Shown: positions 49,857-59,400 of the stretch, one piece after another
Position numbering within the stretch: the stretch's first letter is position 1
How the letters are laid out: each line of letters opens with the position of its first letter
NCBI RefSeq assembly: GCF_031583065.1
Contig: NZ_CP134053.1
Location: 4,464,001 to 4,528,000, forward strand
DNA length: 64,000 nucleotides
From: Streptomyces sp. CGMCC 4.7035
Lineage (GTDB): Bacteria > Actinomycetota > Actinomycetes > Streptomycetales > Streptomycetaceae
Direction of reading: 5' to 3'
Position numbers and translations under genes: made by a program
The notes under the pieces: model-generated
Seen by the model: the letters and a program-made list of their open reading frames with translations, nothing else
Told to the model about the DNA's origin: nothing
Databases searched by the model: none

Positions 49857-49936
49857 GGCGCCACCCCCGTGGGCGCCGTGAAGCCCTCGCGCGCGGTCGC
49901 TCCCGGCGTACCGCCGATCTCCCCCGTCGTGCTCAT
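49853..49936 (-). CDS. Possible 27-residue peptide overlapping the PARG start
   Basis: ATG at 49936 starts MSTTGEIGGTPGATAREGFT and stops after 27 codons with TGA overlapping the GTG of the PARG gene (GTGA). Third positions are almost all G or C, as in real genes of this organism. No ribosome site or known family. It could be a leader peptide or a translational-coupling frame. Confidence 0.35.
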   Translation of the reverse strand: MSTTGEIGGTPGATAREGFTAPTGVAP

Positions 49937-50158
49937 GAACGCATGGTGAGCGATGCTGGTCGTACGCCGCAACAGAGTTTCCCCACCCCGGAAACAACCG
50001 CCCTGGACCTGCTGAGCAGCGGGCAAGCCGTACGGAAGGGAAGAGGATATGCACCCTTGTGCGAATCGGCGCGAGGGTCTTGGGTGGGACGAGCGTTGTC
50101 GGCCCGGCCGTTCCGGAACCGGGTCGGCGGCATGGTGGAATCTCAGGAGGATCCCGAC
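49857..50158. other. Intergenic stretch between PARG and egtA
   Basis: About 300 bases. It holds the possible 27-codon peptide at its left end and the promoter region for egtA. No other gene is supported. Confidence 0.4.
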
Positions 50159-51475
50159 ATGTCCGATTCGGTGAGTGACTGTACGGAGCCCCGCTCCGCC
50201 GTCACCGAGGCCGAGGTGGAGGCGCTGGTCCGCGGCATCTGTTTCAAGACCGGACCGCCCCGCACGCTCGGTGTCGAAGTGGAATGGCTCGTCCACGAGC
50301 TGCGCGCCCCGCGGCTCCCGGTACCACCGGAACGTCTCGAAGCGGCCTACGCCGCACTGCGGACCCTGCCCCTGCGTTCGGCTCTCACCGTCGAACCCGG
50401 TGGCCAGTTGGAGCTGAGCTCCGCGCCGGCCGCCTCCCTGATGGAGTGCATAGGGTCCGTCTCCGCCGACCTCGACGCGGTCCGCACCCTGCTGCGCGAG
50501 GCGGGCCTCGGCATCGGCGGCTACGGTCACGATCCCTGGAACCCCCCGCGCCGCTACCTTCACGAGCCGCGCTACGACGCCATGGAGTGCTACCTCGACC
50601 GCACCGGTCCCGAGGGGCGGGCCATGATGTGCTCCTCCGCCTCCGTCCAGGTCTGCCTGGACGCCGGGTACGAGGAACCGGGCCCCCTGGGGTACGGGCG
50701 GCGCTGGTGGCTGGCGCACCAGCTCGGCGCGGTGCTGGTCGCCGCGTTCGCGCACTCGCCGCTGTCCCGCGGCCGGCCCACGGGCTGGCGCTCGACACGG
50801 CAGTCGCTGTGGGCCGCCATGGACCCGGGGCGCAGCAGCGCTCCGCGCCTCAACGGCGACCCGCGCGCTGCCTGGGCCCGACACGTGATGGATGCGCCGG
50901 TGATGTGCGTCCGGGCCGAGACCGGCCCCTGGCGGGTGCCGGACGGCATGAGTTTCCGGGCCTGGACCCGTTCCGCCGACCCGCCGGACCACGCCGACCT
51001 GGCCTATCACCTCACGACCCTGTTCCCTCCGGTCCGGCCCCGCGGCCATCTCGAACTCCGCATGATCGACGCCCAGCCGGGCGACGACGGGTGGATCGTG
51101 CCGCTCGCCGTGACGACCGCCCTCTTCGACGACCCCGAGGCCGCCGAGACCGCCTACCGGGCTGTCAAGCCCCTCGCGGAACGGGCCACCGCACGGCCGG
51201 CTCCGTGCAATCCGCTGTGGGTCGCCGCCGCCCGCGACGGCCTGGCCGACCCCGAGCTGCACGAGGTCGCCGTCGCCTGTTTCGCGGCCGCGGCCGAGGC
51301 GCTGCCCCGGCTCGGCGCCACCGCCGAAGTGCAGGGTGCCGTCGCGGAGTTCACCGACCGCTATGTGGCCCGGGGCCGCTGCCCCGCCGACGATCTGCTG
51401 CTCCGGTTCCACGGGAAGGACACCCGTTCCGGCGGGGAGGACGCCCGGTTCCACGGGAAGGACATGCGCATATGA
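50159..51475 (+). CDS. egtA: EgtA, glutamate-cysteine ligase for ergothioneine biosynthesis
   Basis: ATG at 50159 follows AGGAGG with eight bases of spacing; 438 residues. It shows the actinomycete EgtA pattern: RTLGVEVEWLVHELRAPRLP near the start, VEPGGQLELSSAPAASLMEC (Mg-ATP site), then CSSASVQVCLDAG and RPRGHLELRMIDAQPGDD. EgtA condenses glutamate and cysteine to gamma-glutamylcysteine, the sulfur donor for EgtB. The C-terminal tail repeats RFHGKD twice (RFHGKDTRSG, RFHGKDMRI), probably a small duplication. The stop overlaps the egtB start (ATGA), beginning the four-gene egt operon. Confidence 0.93.
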   Translation: MSDSVSDCTEPRSAVTEAEVEALVRGICFKTGPPRTLGVEVEWLVHELRAPRLPVPPERLEAAYAALRTLPLRSALTVEPGGQLELSSAPAASLMECIGSVSADLDAVRTLLREAGLGIGGYGHDPWNPPRRYLHEPRYDAMECYLDRTGPEGRAMMCSSASVQVCLDAGYEEPGPLGYGRRWWLAHQLGAVLVAAFAHSPLSRGRPTGWRSTRQSLWAAMDPGRSSAPRLNGDPRAAWARHVMDAPVMCVRAETGPWRVPDGMSFRAWTRSADPPDHADLAYHLTTLFPPVRPRGHLELRMIDAQPGDDGWIVPLAVTTALFDDPEAAETAYRAVKPLAERATARPAPCNPLWVAAARDGLADPELHEVAVACFAAAAEALPRLGATAEVQGAVAEFTDRYVARGRCPADDLLLRFHGKDTRSGGEDARFHGKDMRI

Positions 51476-52788
51476 CCGACACCCGGTCACCGATCGACCC
51501 CGAGACCCTCAGGGAGCGCGCGTTGGACGCGCTGACCACGGCCCGCGACCGGACCGCGCTCCTGACCACCTGCGTGGACGAGCGCGACCTCATGGCCCAG
51601 CACTCCCCGCTGATGTCGCCCCTGGTCTGGGACCTGGCGCACATAGGCAACCAGGAAGAGCTGTGGCTGCTGCGCACGGTCGCCGGCCGCGAGGCCATAC
51701 GCCCCGAGATCGACGGGATCTACGACGCCTTCGAGCACCCGCGCGCCGAGCGGCCCTCGCTGCCGCTGCTGCCGCCCGACGAAGCCCGGCGCTACGCCGC
51801 CGAGGTGCGCGGCCGGGCCCTGGACGTGCTGGAGAGCACGCCGTTCGAGGGCCGGCGCCTGACGGAGGCGGGCTTCGCCTTCGGCATGATCGCCCAGCAC
51901 GAGCAGCAGCACGACGAGACCATGCTGATCACCCATCAGCTGCGCACGGGGCCTCAGGCGCTGACCGCGCCCGATCCCGAGCCCGCGCCGCCGTACACCG
52001 GCCCGACCGAAGTCCTGGTCCCCGGCGGTCCGTTCACCATGGGCACCTCCACCGAACCGTGGTCGCTGGACAATGAACGGCCCGCTCACCAGCGACTGGT
52101 CCCCGCCTTCCACATCGACGCCCTCCCGGTGACGAGCGCCGCCTACCAGGCCTTCATCGAGGACGGGGGCTACAGCGACGAGCGCTGGTGGACCCCCCAG
52201 GGGTGGGCCCACATCCGCACGCACGGCATCGAGGCACCGCTGTTCTGGCACCGCGAGGGCGGGCAGTGGCTGCGCAGGCGCTTCGGCGTCACCGAGGTCG
52301 TACCGCCCGACGAGCCCGTCCTGCACGTGTGCTGGTACGAGGCGGACGCGTACGCGCGCTGGGCGGGGCGCCGGCTGCCCACCGAGACCGAGTGGGAGAA
52401 GGCCGCCCGCCACGACCCGGTCACGGGCCGCTCCCGGCGCTACCCGTGGGGCGACGCGGACCCGACGCCCGAGCACGCCAATCTCGGGCAACGGCATCTG
52501 CGTCCCGCGCCGGTCGGCAGCTACCCGGCGGGCGCGTCCCCGCTCGGCGTACGGCAGTTGATCGGCGACGTGTGGGAGTGGACGGCGAGCGACTTCCTGC
52601 CCTACCCGGGGTTCACCGCGTTCCCGTACAAGGAGTACTCGGAGGTGTTCTTCGGGCCGGAGTACAAGGTGCTGCGCGGCGGTTCGTTCGCCGTGGACCC
52701 GGTGGCCTGCCGAGGCACGTTCCGCAACTGGGACTATCCGATCCGGCGGCAGATCTTCTCCGGCTTCCGCACGGCCAGGGACGCCTGA
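51472..52788 (+). CDS. egtB: EgtB, sulfoxide synthase of ergothioneine biosynthesis
   Basis: 438 residues. The N-terminal DinB-like domain supplies the iron ligands: His57 in WDLAHIGNQEEL, and His143 and His147 in IAQHEQQHDET. The C-terminal FGE/sulfatase-modifying-like domain contains CWYEADAYARWAGRRLPTE and GDVWEWTASDFLPYPGF. It joins hercynine and gamma-glutamylcysteine with oxygen on a non-heme iron site. It overlaps both neighbours, as in other Streptomyces egt operons. Confidence 0.95.
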   Translation: MTDTRSPIDPETLRERALDALTTARDRTALLTTCVDERDLMAQHSPLMSPLVWDLAHIGNQEELWLLRTVAGREAIRPEIDGIYDAFEHPRAERPSLPLLPPDEARRYAAEVRGRALDVLESTPFEGRRLTEAGFAFGMIAQHEQQHDETMLITHQLRTGPQALTAPDPEPAPPYTGPTEVLVPGGPFTMGTSTEPWSLDNERPAHQRLVPAFHIDALPVTSAAYQAFIEDGGYSDERWWTPQGWAHIRTHGIEAPLFWHREGGQWLRRRFGVTEVVPPDEPVLHVCWYEADAYARWAGRRLPTETEWEKAARHDPVTGRSRRYPWGDADPTPEHANLGQRHLRPAPVGSYPAGASPLGVRQLIGDVWEWTASDFLPYPGFTAFPYKEYSEVFFGPEYKVLRGGSFAVDPVACRGTFRNWDYPIRRQIFSGFRTARDA

Positions 52789-53618
52789 TGTGCCGTCACC
52801 TCGCCTTCCTGGGCCCCGAGGAGCCGCTCGGCGGGGTCCTCGTGGAACCCCCGCACAGCCTGTACCGGCAGTCATGGGCACCACGCAAGCAGCGCCACGG
52901 GACCGTCAACGCCGACGGTTTCGGCGTCGGCTGGTACGCGGAGGGGGACCCGGTGCCCGCGCGGTACCGGCGGGCCGGTCCCATCTGGGGCGACCAGTCC
53001 TTCGCCGACCTGGCGCGGGTCGTGCGCTCGGGGGCGTTCCTCGCCGCGGTGCGGGACGCGACCGAGGGCAGTGCCGCCGGGGAGGCCGCGGCGGCACCCT
53101 TCGCCGCGGGCCGATGGCTGTTCAGCCACAACGGGGCCGTGGCCGGATGGCCCCGTTCGGTCGCCGACCTCGCCGGGTCCCTGCCGCCGGCCGAGTTGCT
53201 GTCGCTGGAGGCGCGATGCGACTCGGCGTTCGTCTGGGCGCTCGTGCTCGACCGGCTGCGCGCCGGTGACGACGGAGGACAGGCACTGGCCGACACCGTG
53301 GCGGCCGTCGCCGCGGCGGCCCCCGCATCCCGGCTCAACCTGCTGCTCACCAACGGCGAGACGATCACCGCGACCGCGTGGGGCGACACGCTCTGGTACC
53401 TCGCCGAGCCGGGCCGCCTCCCCCAGGGTCTCGACTCCGCTCGACCAGGGGGGATCCCCATCGTCGTGGCCTCCGAACCGTACGACGACGACCCGCGCTG
53501 GCAGGAAGTGCCCGACCGCACGCTGCTCGCGGCCACCCGCACCGATGTCCAGCTGACCCCGCTCAAGGACCCCCGCGACGAGATGGCGTCCGCACCACCC
53601 GAGGAGCCCAGCACGTGA
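52788..53618 (+). CDS. egtC: EgtC, class II glutamine-amidotransferase-type hydrolase
   Basis: The ATG shares one base with the egtB stop (TGATG). Removal of Met exposes Cys2, the N-terminal nucleophile, in MCRHLAFLGPEEPLGG. Later motifs include NADGFGVGWYAEGD and SHNGAVAGWP. 276 residues. EgtC removes the glutamate from the gamma-glutamyl hercynylcysteine sulfoxide. It overlaps egtD as GTGA. Confidence 0.95.
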   Translation: MCRHLAFLGPEEPLGGVLVEPPHSLYRQSWAPRKQRHGTVNADGFGVGWYAEGDPVPARYRRAGPIWGDQSFADLARVVRSGAFLAAVRDATEGSAAGEAAAAPFAAGRWLFSHNGAVAGWPRSVADLAGSLPPAELLSLEARCDSAFVWALVLDRLRAGDDGGQALADTVAAVAAAAPASRLNLLLTNGETITATAWGDTLWYLAEPGRLPQGLDSARPGGIPIVVASEPYDDDPRWQEVPDRTLLAATRTDVQLTPLKDPRDEMASAPPEEPST

Positions 53619-54580
53619 GCCCGTTCCATGTCACCCGCACCCTTCCCGAGGACGCCACGGACGCGGCCCTGCGCGCCGACGTGCTGCGCGGCCTCACCCG
53701 GAGCCCCAAGACGCTGCCGCCGAAATGGTTCTACGACGCGCACGGCAGCGACCTGTTCGAGAAGATCACCGAACTGCCGGAGTACTACCCCACGCGCGCC
53801 GAGCGGGAGATCCTGATCGCCCGCTCCGGGGACATCGCGTCCGCCACCGGCGCACGGACGCTCGTCGAGCTGGGTTCCGGTTCCTCCGAGAAGACCCGGT
53901 ACCTGCTGGACGCGCTGACGGACCTGCACACGTATGTACCCGTCGACGTCAGCGAGAGCGCTCTGACCCAGGCGGGGCACGCACTGATCGCCGAGCGACC
54001 GGGGCTGGACGTGCACGCGCTGATCGCCGATTTCACCGACGACGGTCTGGTGCTTCCCGATACGCCCGGTCCGCGGCTCGTGGCGTTCCTGGGCGGCACG
54101 ATCGGCAATCTGCTGCCCGCCGAGCGGGCGTCGTTCCTCACGTCCGTACGGTCCCTGCTGGCGCCCGGCGACGCGTTGCTGCTCGGCACCGACCTGGTCA
54201 AGGACGAGTCGGTGCTGGTGGCGGCGTATGACGACGCCGCCGGGGTGACGGCCGAGTTCAACAAGAACGTGCTGGCCGTGGTCAACCGTGAGCTGGGCGC
54301 CGACTTCGACCTCGGCGCGTTCGCCCATGTGGCCCTGTGGGACGCCGAGAACGAGTGGATCGAGATGCGGCTGCGGGCGCGTACGGCGCAGACCGTGAAG
54401 ATCCCCGTGCTCGACCTGGCGGTCGACTTCGCGGACGGCGAGGAGCTGCGCACCGAGGTGTCGGCGAAGTTCCGCGAGGAGGGCGTACGTCATGAACTGG
54501 CCGACGCCGGGCTGGAGTTGGCGCACTGGTGGACGGACGCGGAGGGGAGGTTCGCGCTGTCGTTGAGCGTGGCGCGCTGA
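53615..54580 (+). CDS. egtD: EgtD, histidine N-alpha-methyltransferase
   Basis: GTG at 53615 overlaps the egtC stop. 321 residues; SAM-binding motif TLVELGSGSSEKTRYLLDA, histidine-site region PPKWFYDAHGSDLFEKITEL and the family motif FLGGTIGNLLPAER. The enzyme makes hercynine by three methyl transfers onto histidine. The beta-lyase EgtE is not encoded in this window; Streptomyces often carry egtE elsewhere. A hairpin terminator follows. Confidence 0.95.
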   Translation: MSPFHVTRTLPEDATDAALRADVLRGLTRSPKTLPPKWFYDAHGSDLFEKITELPEYYPTRAEREILIARSGDIASATGARTLVELGSGSSEKTRYLLDALTDLHTYVPVDVSESALTQAGHALIAERPGLDVHALIADFTDDGLVLPDTPGPRLVAFLGGTIGNLLPAERASFLTSVRSLLAPGDALLLGTDLVKDESVLVAAYDDAAGVTAEFNKNVLAVVNRELGADFDLGAFAHVALWDAENEWIEMRLRARTAQTVKIPVLDLAVDFADGEELRTEVSAKFREEGVRHELADAGLELAHWWTDAEGRFALSLSVAR

Positions 54581-54586
54581 GGACAG

Positions 54587-54631
54587 CATCCGGCCACCCG
54601 ACGGCGAGTGTGCGCGAAGGGTGGCCGGATG
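54587..54631 (+). terminator. Terminator of the egt operon
   Basis: CATCCGGCCACCC (54587-54599) pairs with GGGTGGCCGGATG (54619-54631), starting seven bases past the egtD stop. Confidence 0.85.
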
Positions 54632-54706
54632 TCTCGCGGTCCGCCGCACCATGCGGCACGGTGGAGTGACGTGTGACACACCCGCCACACGGAGAGGAGC
54701 ACCCCC

Positions 54707-54922
54707 ATGACCGACCACACCTACCGGGTCACCGAGATCGTCGGCAGCTCGCCCGAGGGCATCGACCAGGCCGTCCGCAATGGCATCGCCCGCGCGAACC
54801 AGACCCTGCGCAACCTGGACTGGTTCGAGGTCACGCAGGTCAGGGGCCGTATCGAGAACGGGCAGATCGAGCACTACCAGGTCGGCCTGAAGGTGGGCTT
54901 CCGTCTGGAGGAGGGCGAGTAG
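54707..54922 (+). CDS. Dodecin
   Basis: ATG at 54707 follows GGAGAGGAGC; 71 residues: MTDHTYRVTEIVGSSPEGID, QAVRNGIARANQTLRNLDWF, EVTQVRGRIENGQIEHYQVG, LKVGFRLEEGE. This is the complete dodecin fold (one helix, three strands, flavin-stacking Trp in LDWFEV). Dodecins form 12-mers that store flavin or CoA. A single-gene unit between the egt terminator and the convergent HAD gene. Confidence 0.97.
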   Translation: MTDHTYRVTEIVGSSPEGIDQAVRNGIARANQTLRNLDWFEVTQVRGRIENGQIEHYQVGLKVGFRLEEGE

Positions 54923-54932
54923 AGCAGAGCTC

Positions 54933-55424
54933 TCAGGTCCTGCCCTCCCGCTCCTGCGCGTCCTTCAGCGCGGCGGAGGGGGACGCCCAGCGGGCGCGTA
55001 CGACGGTGAAGCCCGCCCGTTCGGCGTCCTGGCAGACCAGCTCGTCGTCGTCGACGAGAACGCGTATCTCGCGGCCGCGGCCCAGCTCACGGAGGATCTC
55101 CAGCTTGGTGACGCGAGCGGGCCTGCGGTCGCCGTTGGTCCGCATGTACAGGCGCCCCTCGGGCAGCCCGTGGGCCGCCAGCCAGTCGAGGGTGTCGCGC
55201 CGGCAGCGCACGGGCCGCCCGGTCAGATAGACGACCTCGCACTCCTCGGCGGTCTTCAGCAGGAGCGCTGTGCCTTCGGCCAGCGGCGGGTCCTGCGGCG
55301 CGGCCGCGAAGAACGCGTCCCAGTCGCGCGGTTCCCTTTCCAGGAAACGCTGCCGGTGGGCGGTGTCGGCGAGGGTGTTGTCGAGATCGAATACGGCGAC
55401 CGGTCTGCTGCTGTCCTTCGTCAC
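54933..55424 (-). CDS. HAD-type phosphatase (polynucleotide-kinase-phosphatase-like)
   Basis: GTG at 55424 is taken (ATG at 55445 possible; neither has a good ribosome site), 163 residues. HAD motif I is VAVFDLDNTLADTAHRQRF, motif II VVYLTGRPVRCRRDTLDW, motif III KLEILRELGR, and motif IV VLVDDDELVCQDAERAGF. It is a phosphatase of the haloacid dehalogenase superfamily resembling the phosphatase half of polynucleotide kinase 3'-phosphatase. Substrate unknown. Ends ten bases from the dodecin stop, converging. Confidence 0.85.
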   Translation of the reverse strand: MTKDSSRPVAVFDLDNTLADTAHRQRFLEREPRDWDAFFAAAPQDPPLAEGTALLLKTAEECEVVYLTGRPVRCRRDTLDWLAAHGLPEGRLYMRTNGDRRPARVTKLEILRELGRGREIRVLVDDDELVCQDAERAGFTVVRARWASPSAALKDAQEREGRT

Positions 55425-55531
55425 GGGCCCACTGTAGGGAGTCATGGGCGCACTGCAGGAAGTCACGGGCCTCCGTAGGGAGACGCGCCGGGGACACGCG
55501 CTCTTGCAGGGGGAGAGGGGGCGCGGCGGCC

Positions 55532-56227
55532 TCAGCCGCCCGGCCGTGCGGGCGCCGGCGGCCACGCGTCCGGGGCGAGGACGCCCTCCACGTACGCGCG
55601 CGCCACCAGCGCCGCCTTGCCGGTCACGCCCCAGCGGCGGGACAGCTGCTTGAAGTGGTAGTTCACGCCGTCCACGGTCAGCCCGACAGCCGAGGCGATC
55701 TGTCCCGTCGTGGAACCGGCAGCCGCCAGGGCGAGAACCCGGGCCTCGATCTCGTCCGCCTTGACCGTCTCGGCGGCCTGCGCGCTCTCCGGGGCGGGGC
55801 GCTCCTGGTCGATGCGGAGCATGAGCAGCAGATTGGGCGCTTCCGTGGACGTCTCGCTCACCAGGTCGACGGTCATCTCGCCGTGGCGCTCGACGCCGCT
55901 CGCGGTGGTCCAGCCGACCGCGACGGTGTAGCGCGACCTGCGGTGCAGCCGTATCGCCTCGGTGACGGAGCGGAGCTGGTTCCTGGTCTCCGGGTGGAAA
56001 AGGTCGAGAATGCTGCGTCCGCGCAAGGGTCCGGCGAGCATGCCCCACTCCCCCGCCATGGCGGCGTTCACCCGCAGGATCGTGCCGTCGGTCGTGCAGT
56101 ACGCCGTGGGCAGCGGAATCCGGTCGAACAGGCCCAGGGCCCGGTTGCGCCAGAAGACCGCGGCGCTGCTGTCCGGCACCGGGGACATGGTGGGCTGCAG
56201 GGGCACCCGCTGCCGCCGGGGGTCCAC
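55532..56227 (-). CDS. PAS-domain LuxR-type transcriptional regulator
   Basis: GTG at 56227 is chosen because a long GGGAGGAGGAGAGGGA site precedes it; 231 residues. The N-terminal PAS domain (FDRIPLPTAYCTTDGTILRV then GRSILDLFHPETRNQLRSV) is followed by a LuxR HTH (VLALAAAGSTTGQIASAVGL then TVDGVNYHFKQLSRRWG). It lies divergent to the self-sufficient P450 gene, 205 bases apart, and is thus a good candidate for its regulator, perhaps sensing the P450 substrate through PAS. Confidence 0.9.
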   Translation of the reverse strand: MDPRRQRVPLQPTMSPVPDSSAAVFWRNRALGLFDRIPLPTAYCTTDGTILRVNAAMAGEWGMLAGPLRGRSILDLFHPETRNQLRSVTEAIRLHRRSRYTVAVGWTTASGVERHGEMTVDLVSETSTEAPNLLLMLRIDQERPAPESAQAAETVKADEIEARVLALAAAGSTTGQIASAVGLTVDGVNYHFKQLSRRWGVTGKAALVARAYVEGVLAPDAWPPAPARPGG

Positions 56228-56432
56228 GCTCCCTCTCCTCCTCCCGTACCGCCTTCCCTCACCGCGCCCCGTATCCGCCGCGGCCGTCGGGACGCAAGCC
56301 CGCGGACATGGGCGCTCACTACACATTCAAGTAGTCCGGACCGGACCGGTGCCACCCGTCCGGCGGAAAGGTGGAAACGGCCGCCCGCCTCGGCGGCCGC
56401 CTCAGCCGTCCTGACCTCAGAGGGAGTCCCGC

Positions 56433-59400
56433 ATGACCGAGGTCGTCGTCCCGCCGCACACCGAGATCCGCGACGGTCTGCCCGTCGTCGACCTGTCCGC
56501 CGCCCTGCGCACCGGAGCTCCGGTGCTCGGGGCGATGGAGCGGGTCAGAAGGTTCGGACCCGCTTTCTACCAGCGCGTCCACGGTCAGGAGCAGTTGTTC
56601 GTCGCCGGGCTCGATCTGGTGACCGAGCTGGCCGACGAGCAGCGGTTCGCGAAGTCCTTGGGTCCGGCGCTGCTGAACGTACGGGAGTTCGCCGGCGACG
56701 GCCTGTTCACGGCGTTCAACGACGAGCCGAACTGGGCCAGGGCGCACGACCTGCTGATGCCGGCCTTCGCCCTGGGTTCGATGCACACCTACCACCCGGT
56801 GATGGTGCGCGTCGCCCGCCGGCTGATCGATGCCTGGGATCGTCATGCCGCGGCCGGCACTCCGGTGGACGTGCCCGAGGACATGACCCGGATGACGCTG
56901 GACACCATCGGCCTGGCCGGGTTCGGCTTCGACTTCGGTTCCTTCCGGGGCGAGCGGCAGCACCCGTTCGTCGGAGCGATGGTGCGCTGTCTGACCTGGG
57001 CGATGAAGCGGCTGGCCCGTAGGCCCGGGGTGGACTACGGGGAGGTGGACGAGGCGTTCCGCGCCGATGCCGGGTATCTGACGTCGGTGGTGGACGAGGT
57101 GATCGCCGCGCGCACGGCGGGCGGCGCGCCGGACGGGGGCGTCGAGGACCTGCTGGGGCTGATGCTGCGGGCCGTGCACCCGTCCGACGGCAAGCCCCTG
57201 GACGCGAGGAACATCCGCAACCAGGTGATCACCTTCCTGATCGCGGGGCACGAGACGACGTCCGGCACCCTCGCCTTCGCGCTGTACTTCCTGGCCAAGC
57301 ATCCGGAGGTGCTGCACCGGGTGCGGCGGGAGGTGGACGAACTGTGGGGCGACGTCGTGGATCCGGAGCCGACGTACGAGGACGTCGGCCGGCTGCGCTA
57401 CACCCGCCAGGTCCTGGGCGAGACACTGCGGCTGTGGCCCGCCGCGCCCGCCTTCGTCCGCCAGGCCCGCGAGGACACCCTGCTCGGCGGGCGCATCCCG
57501 CTGCGGGCCGGTCAGCCGGCCGGAGTGATCATCCCGATGCTGCACCGCGACCCGGTGTGGGGCGACAACCCGGACCTGTTCGATCCCGCACGCTTCGCGC
57601 CGGAGGCGGAGTCCGCGCGCTCCCCGCACGCGTACAAGCCGTTCGGCACCGGTGAACGCGCCTGCATCGGGCGGCAGTTCGCGCTGCACGAGGCCACCCT
57701 GCTGCTGGGCCTGCTGGCCCACCGCTACCGGCTGATCGACCATGACCAATACGAGCTGAACGTCCGGCAGACACTTACCATCAAGCCGGACGGCCTCACC
57801 CTCACCCTGATCCGGCGTACGTCGGCGGACCGCGCCACCCGGCCCGCGCCCACCCGGCCCACGCGGGCCTTTGACTTCGCGCGGCCCGGGCGCGTGCGGC
57901 AGGGCACCTCCGTGCTGCTCCTGCACGGCTCCAACTACGGCACCTGCCGCGATGTGACCGCCCAACTGGCCGACCATGCAGATCAGTTGGGCTGCACCAC
58001 GGACGTGGCGCCCTTGGACGCGTACGCCGGCGCCCTGCCGACCGACCGGCCGGTGGTCATCACCGCAGCCTCCTACAACGGGCAACCCACCGACGACGCG
58101 GCCGCCTTCGTCCGCCGGCTGGGGAACGCCGCACCCGGCGCGGCGAACGGCGTCACCTACGCCGTCCTGGGCGTCGGCGACCGCAACTGGACGGCCACGT
58201 ACCAGCGCGTCCCGGCCCTCATCGACGAGCGCCTGACGGCCCTGGGCGGCACCCGGTTGGTGGAGCGGGGGGCGGCCGACGCCTCCGGTGATCTCACGGG
58301 CGCGGTCCGGGAGTTCACCGTACGGCTGCGCTCCGCGCTGCTGGAGTACGCCGGGGACCCTGCCGCCACGCAGAGCGCACCGGAGGGTCCGGGGTACGCG
58401 GTCGCCGAGGTCTCGGGCGGTTCACTGGACGCGCTCGCGGACCGGCACGGCATGAGCGCGATGACCGTCACCGAGGTGCGGAGCCTCACCGCTCCGGCTC
58501 ATCCGCGCGTCAAGCGGTTCGTGCGCCTGTCGCTGCCCGAGGGCATGTCGTACCGCACGGGCGACCATCTCGCCGTGCTCCCTGCCCATGACCCGGCCCT
58601 CGTCGAACGCGCGGCCCGGATCCTGGGCGTCGACCTCGACACGGTCCTCGGCATCACCCCCACGCGGCCCCGCCGCGACGGCCTGGCCGTCGACCGGCCG
58701 CTGTCCGTACGGGAGTTGTTCACCCATCACCTGGAACTGCGGGAGCGCCCGACCGCCGACCGGCTCCGGCTGCTGGCCGGGCTCAACCCCTGCCCGCCCG
58801 AGCGAGGGGCCCTGGAGGCGCTCGCGGGCGACGCGTCCGCGCTCACCGCCGACCGCCGCACCCTGCTCGACCTGATCGAGGACCACCCGGCCCTGCGCGA
58901 GTCCCTGACCTGGCCCGTGCTGCTGGATCTGCTGCCCCCGATCAGGCCCCGTACGTACTCCATCTCCTCCTCGCCCACCGTGGACCCGGATCACGTCGAC
59001 CTGATGGTCTCCCTGCTGCAAGCGCCCGCTCGCTCCGGACGTGGCACGTACCACGGCTCCGGCTCCGGCCACCTCTGCGCACTGCGCCCCGGCGCCACCG
59101 TGCTCGCGCGCGTGCAGCCCTGCCGCGAGGTCTTCCGGGTCCGGCACGACGATGCTCCGGTGATCATGGTCGCGGCGGGCACCGGGCTCGCTCCCTTCCG
59201 CGGCGCCCTCGCCGATCGGGTCGCCCGGCTGGCTTCCGGAGCCCGACTCGCCCCGGCGGTCTGCTACTTCGGCTGCGACTCTCCCGACGGTGACTTCCTG
59301 CACGCCCAGGAACTGCGCGCCGCCGAGCGGGCGGGAGCGGTCGAGTTGCGTCCCGTCTTCAGCGCGGCTCCGGTCGACGGGCAGCGATTCGTCCAGCACC

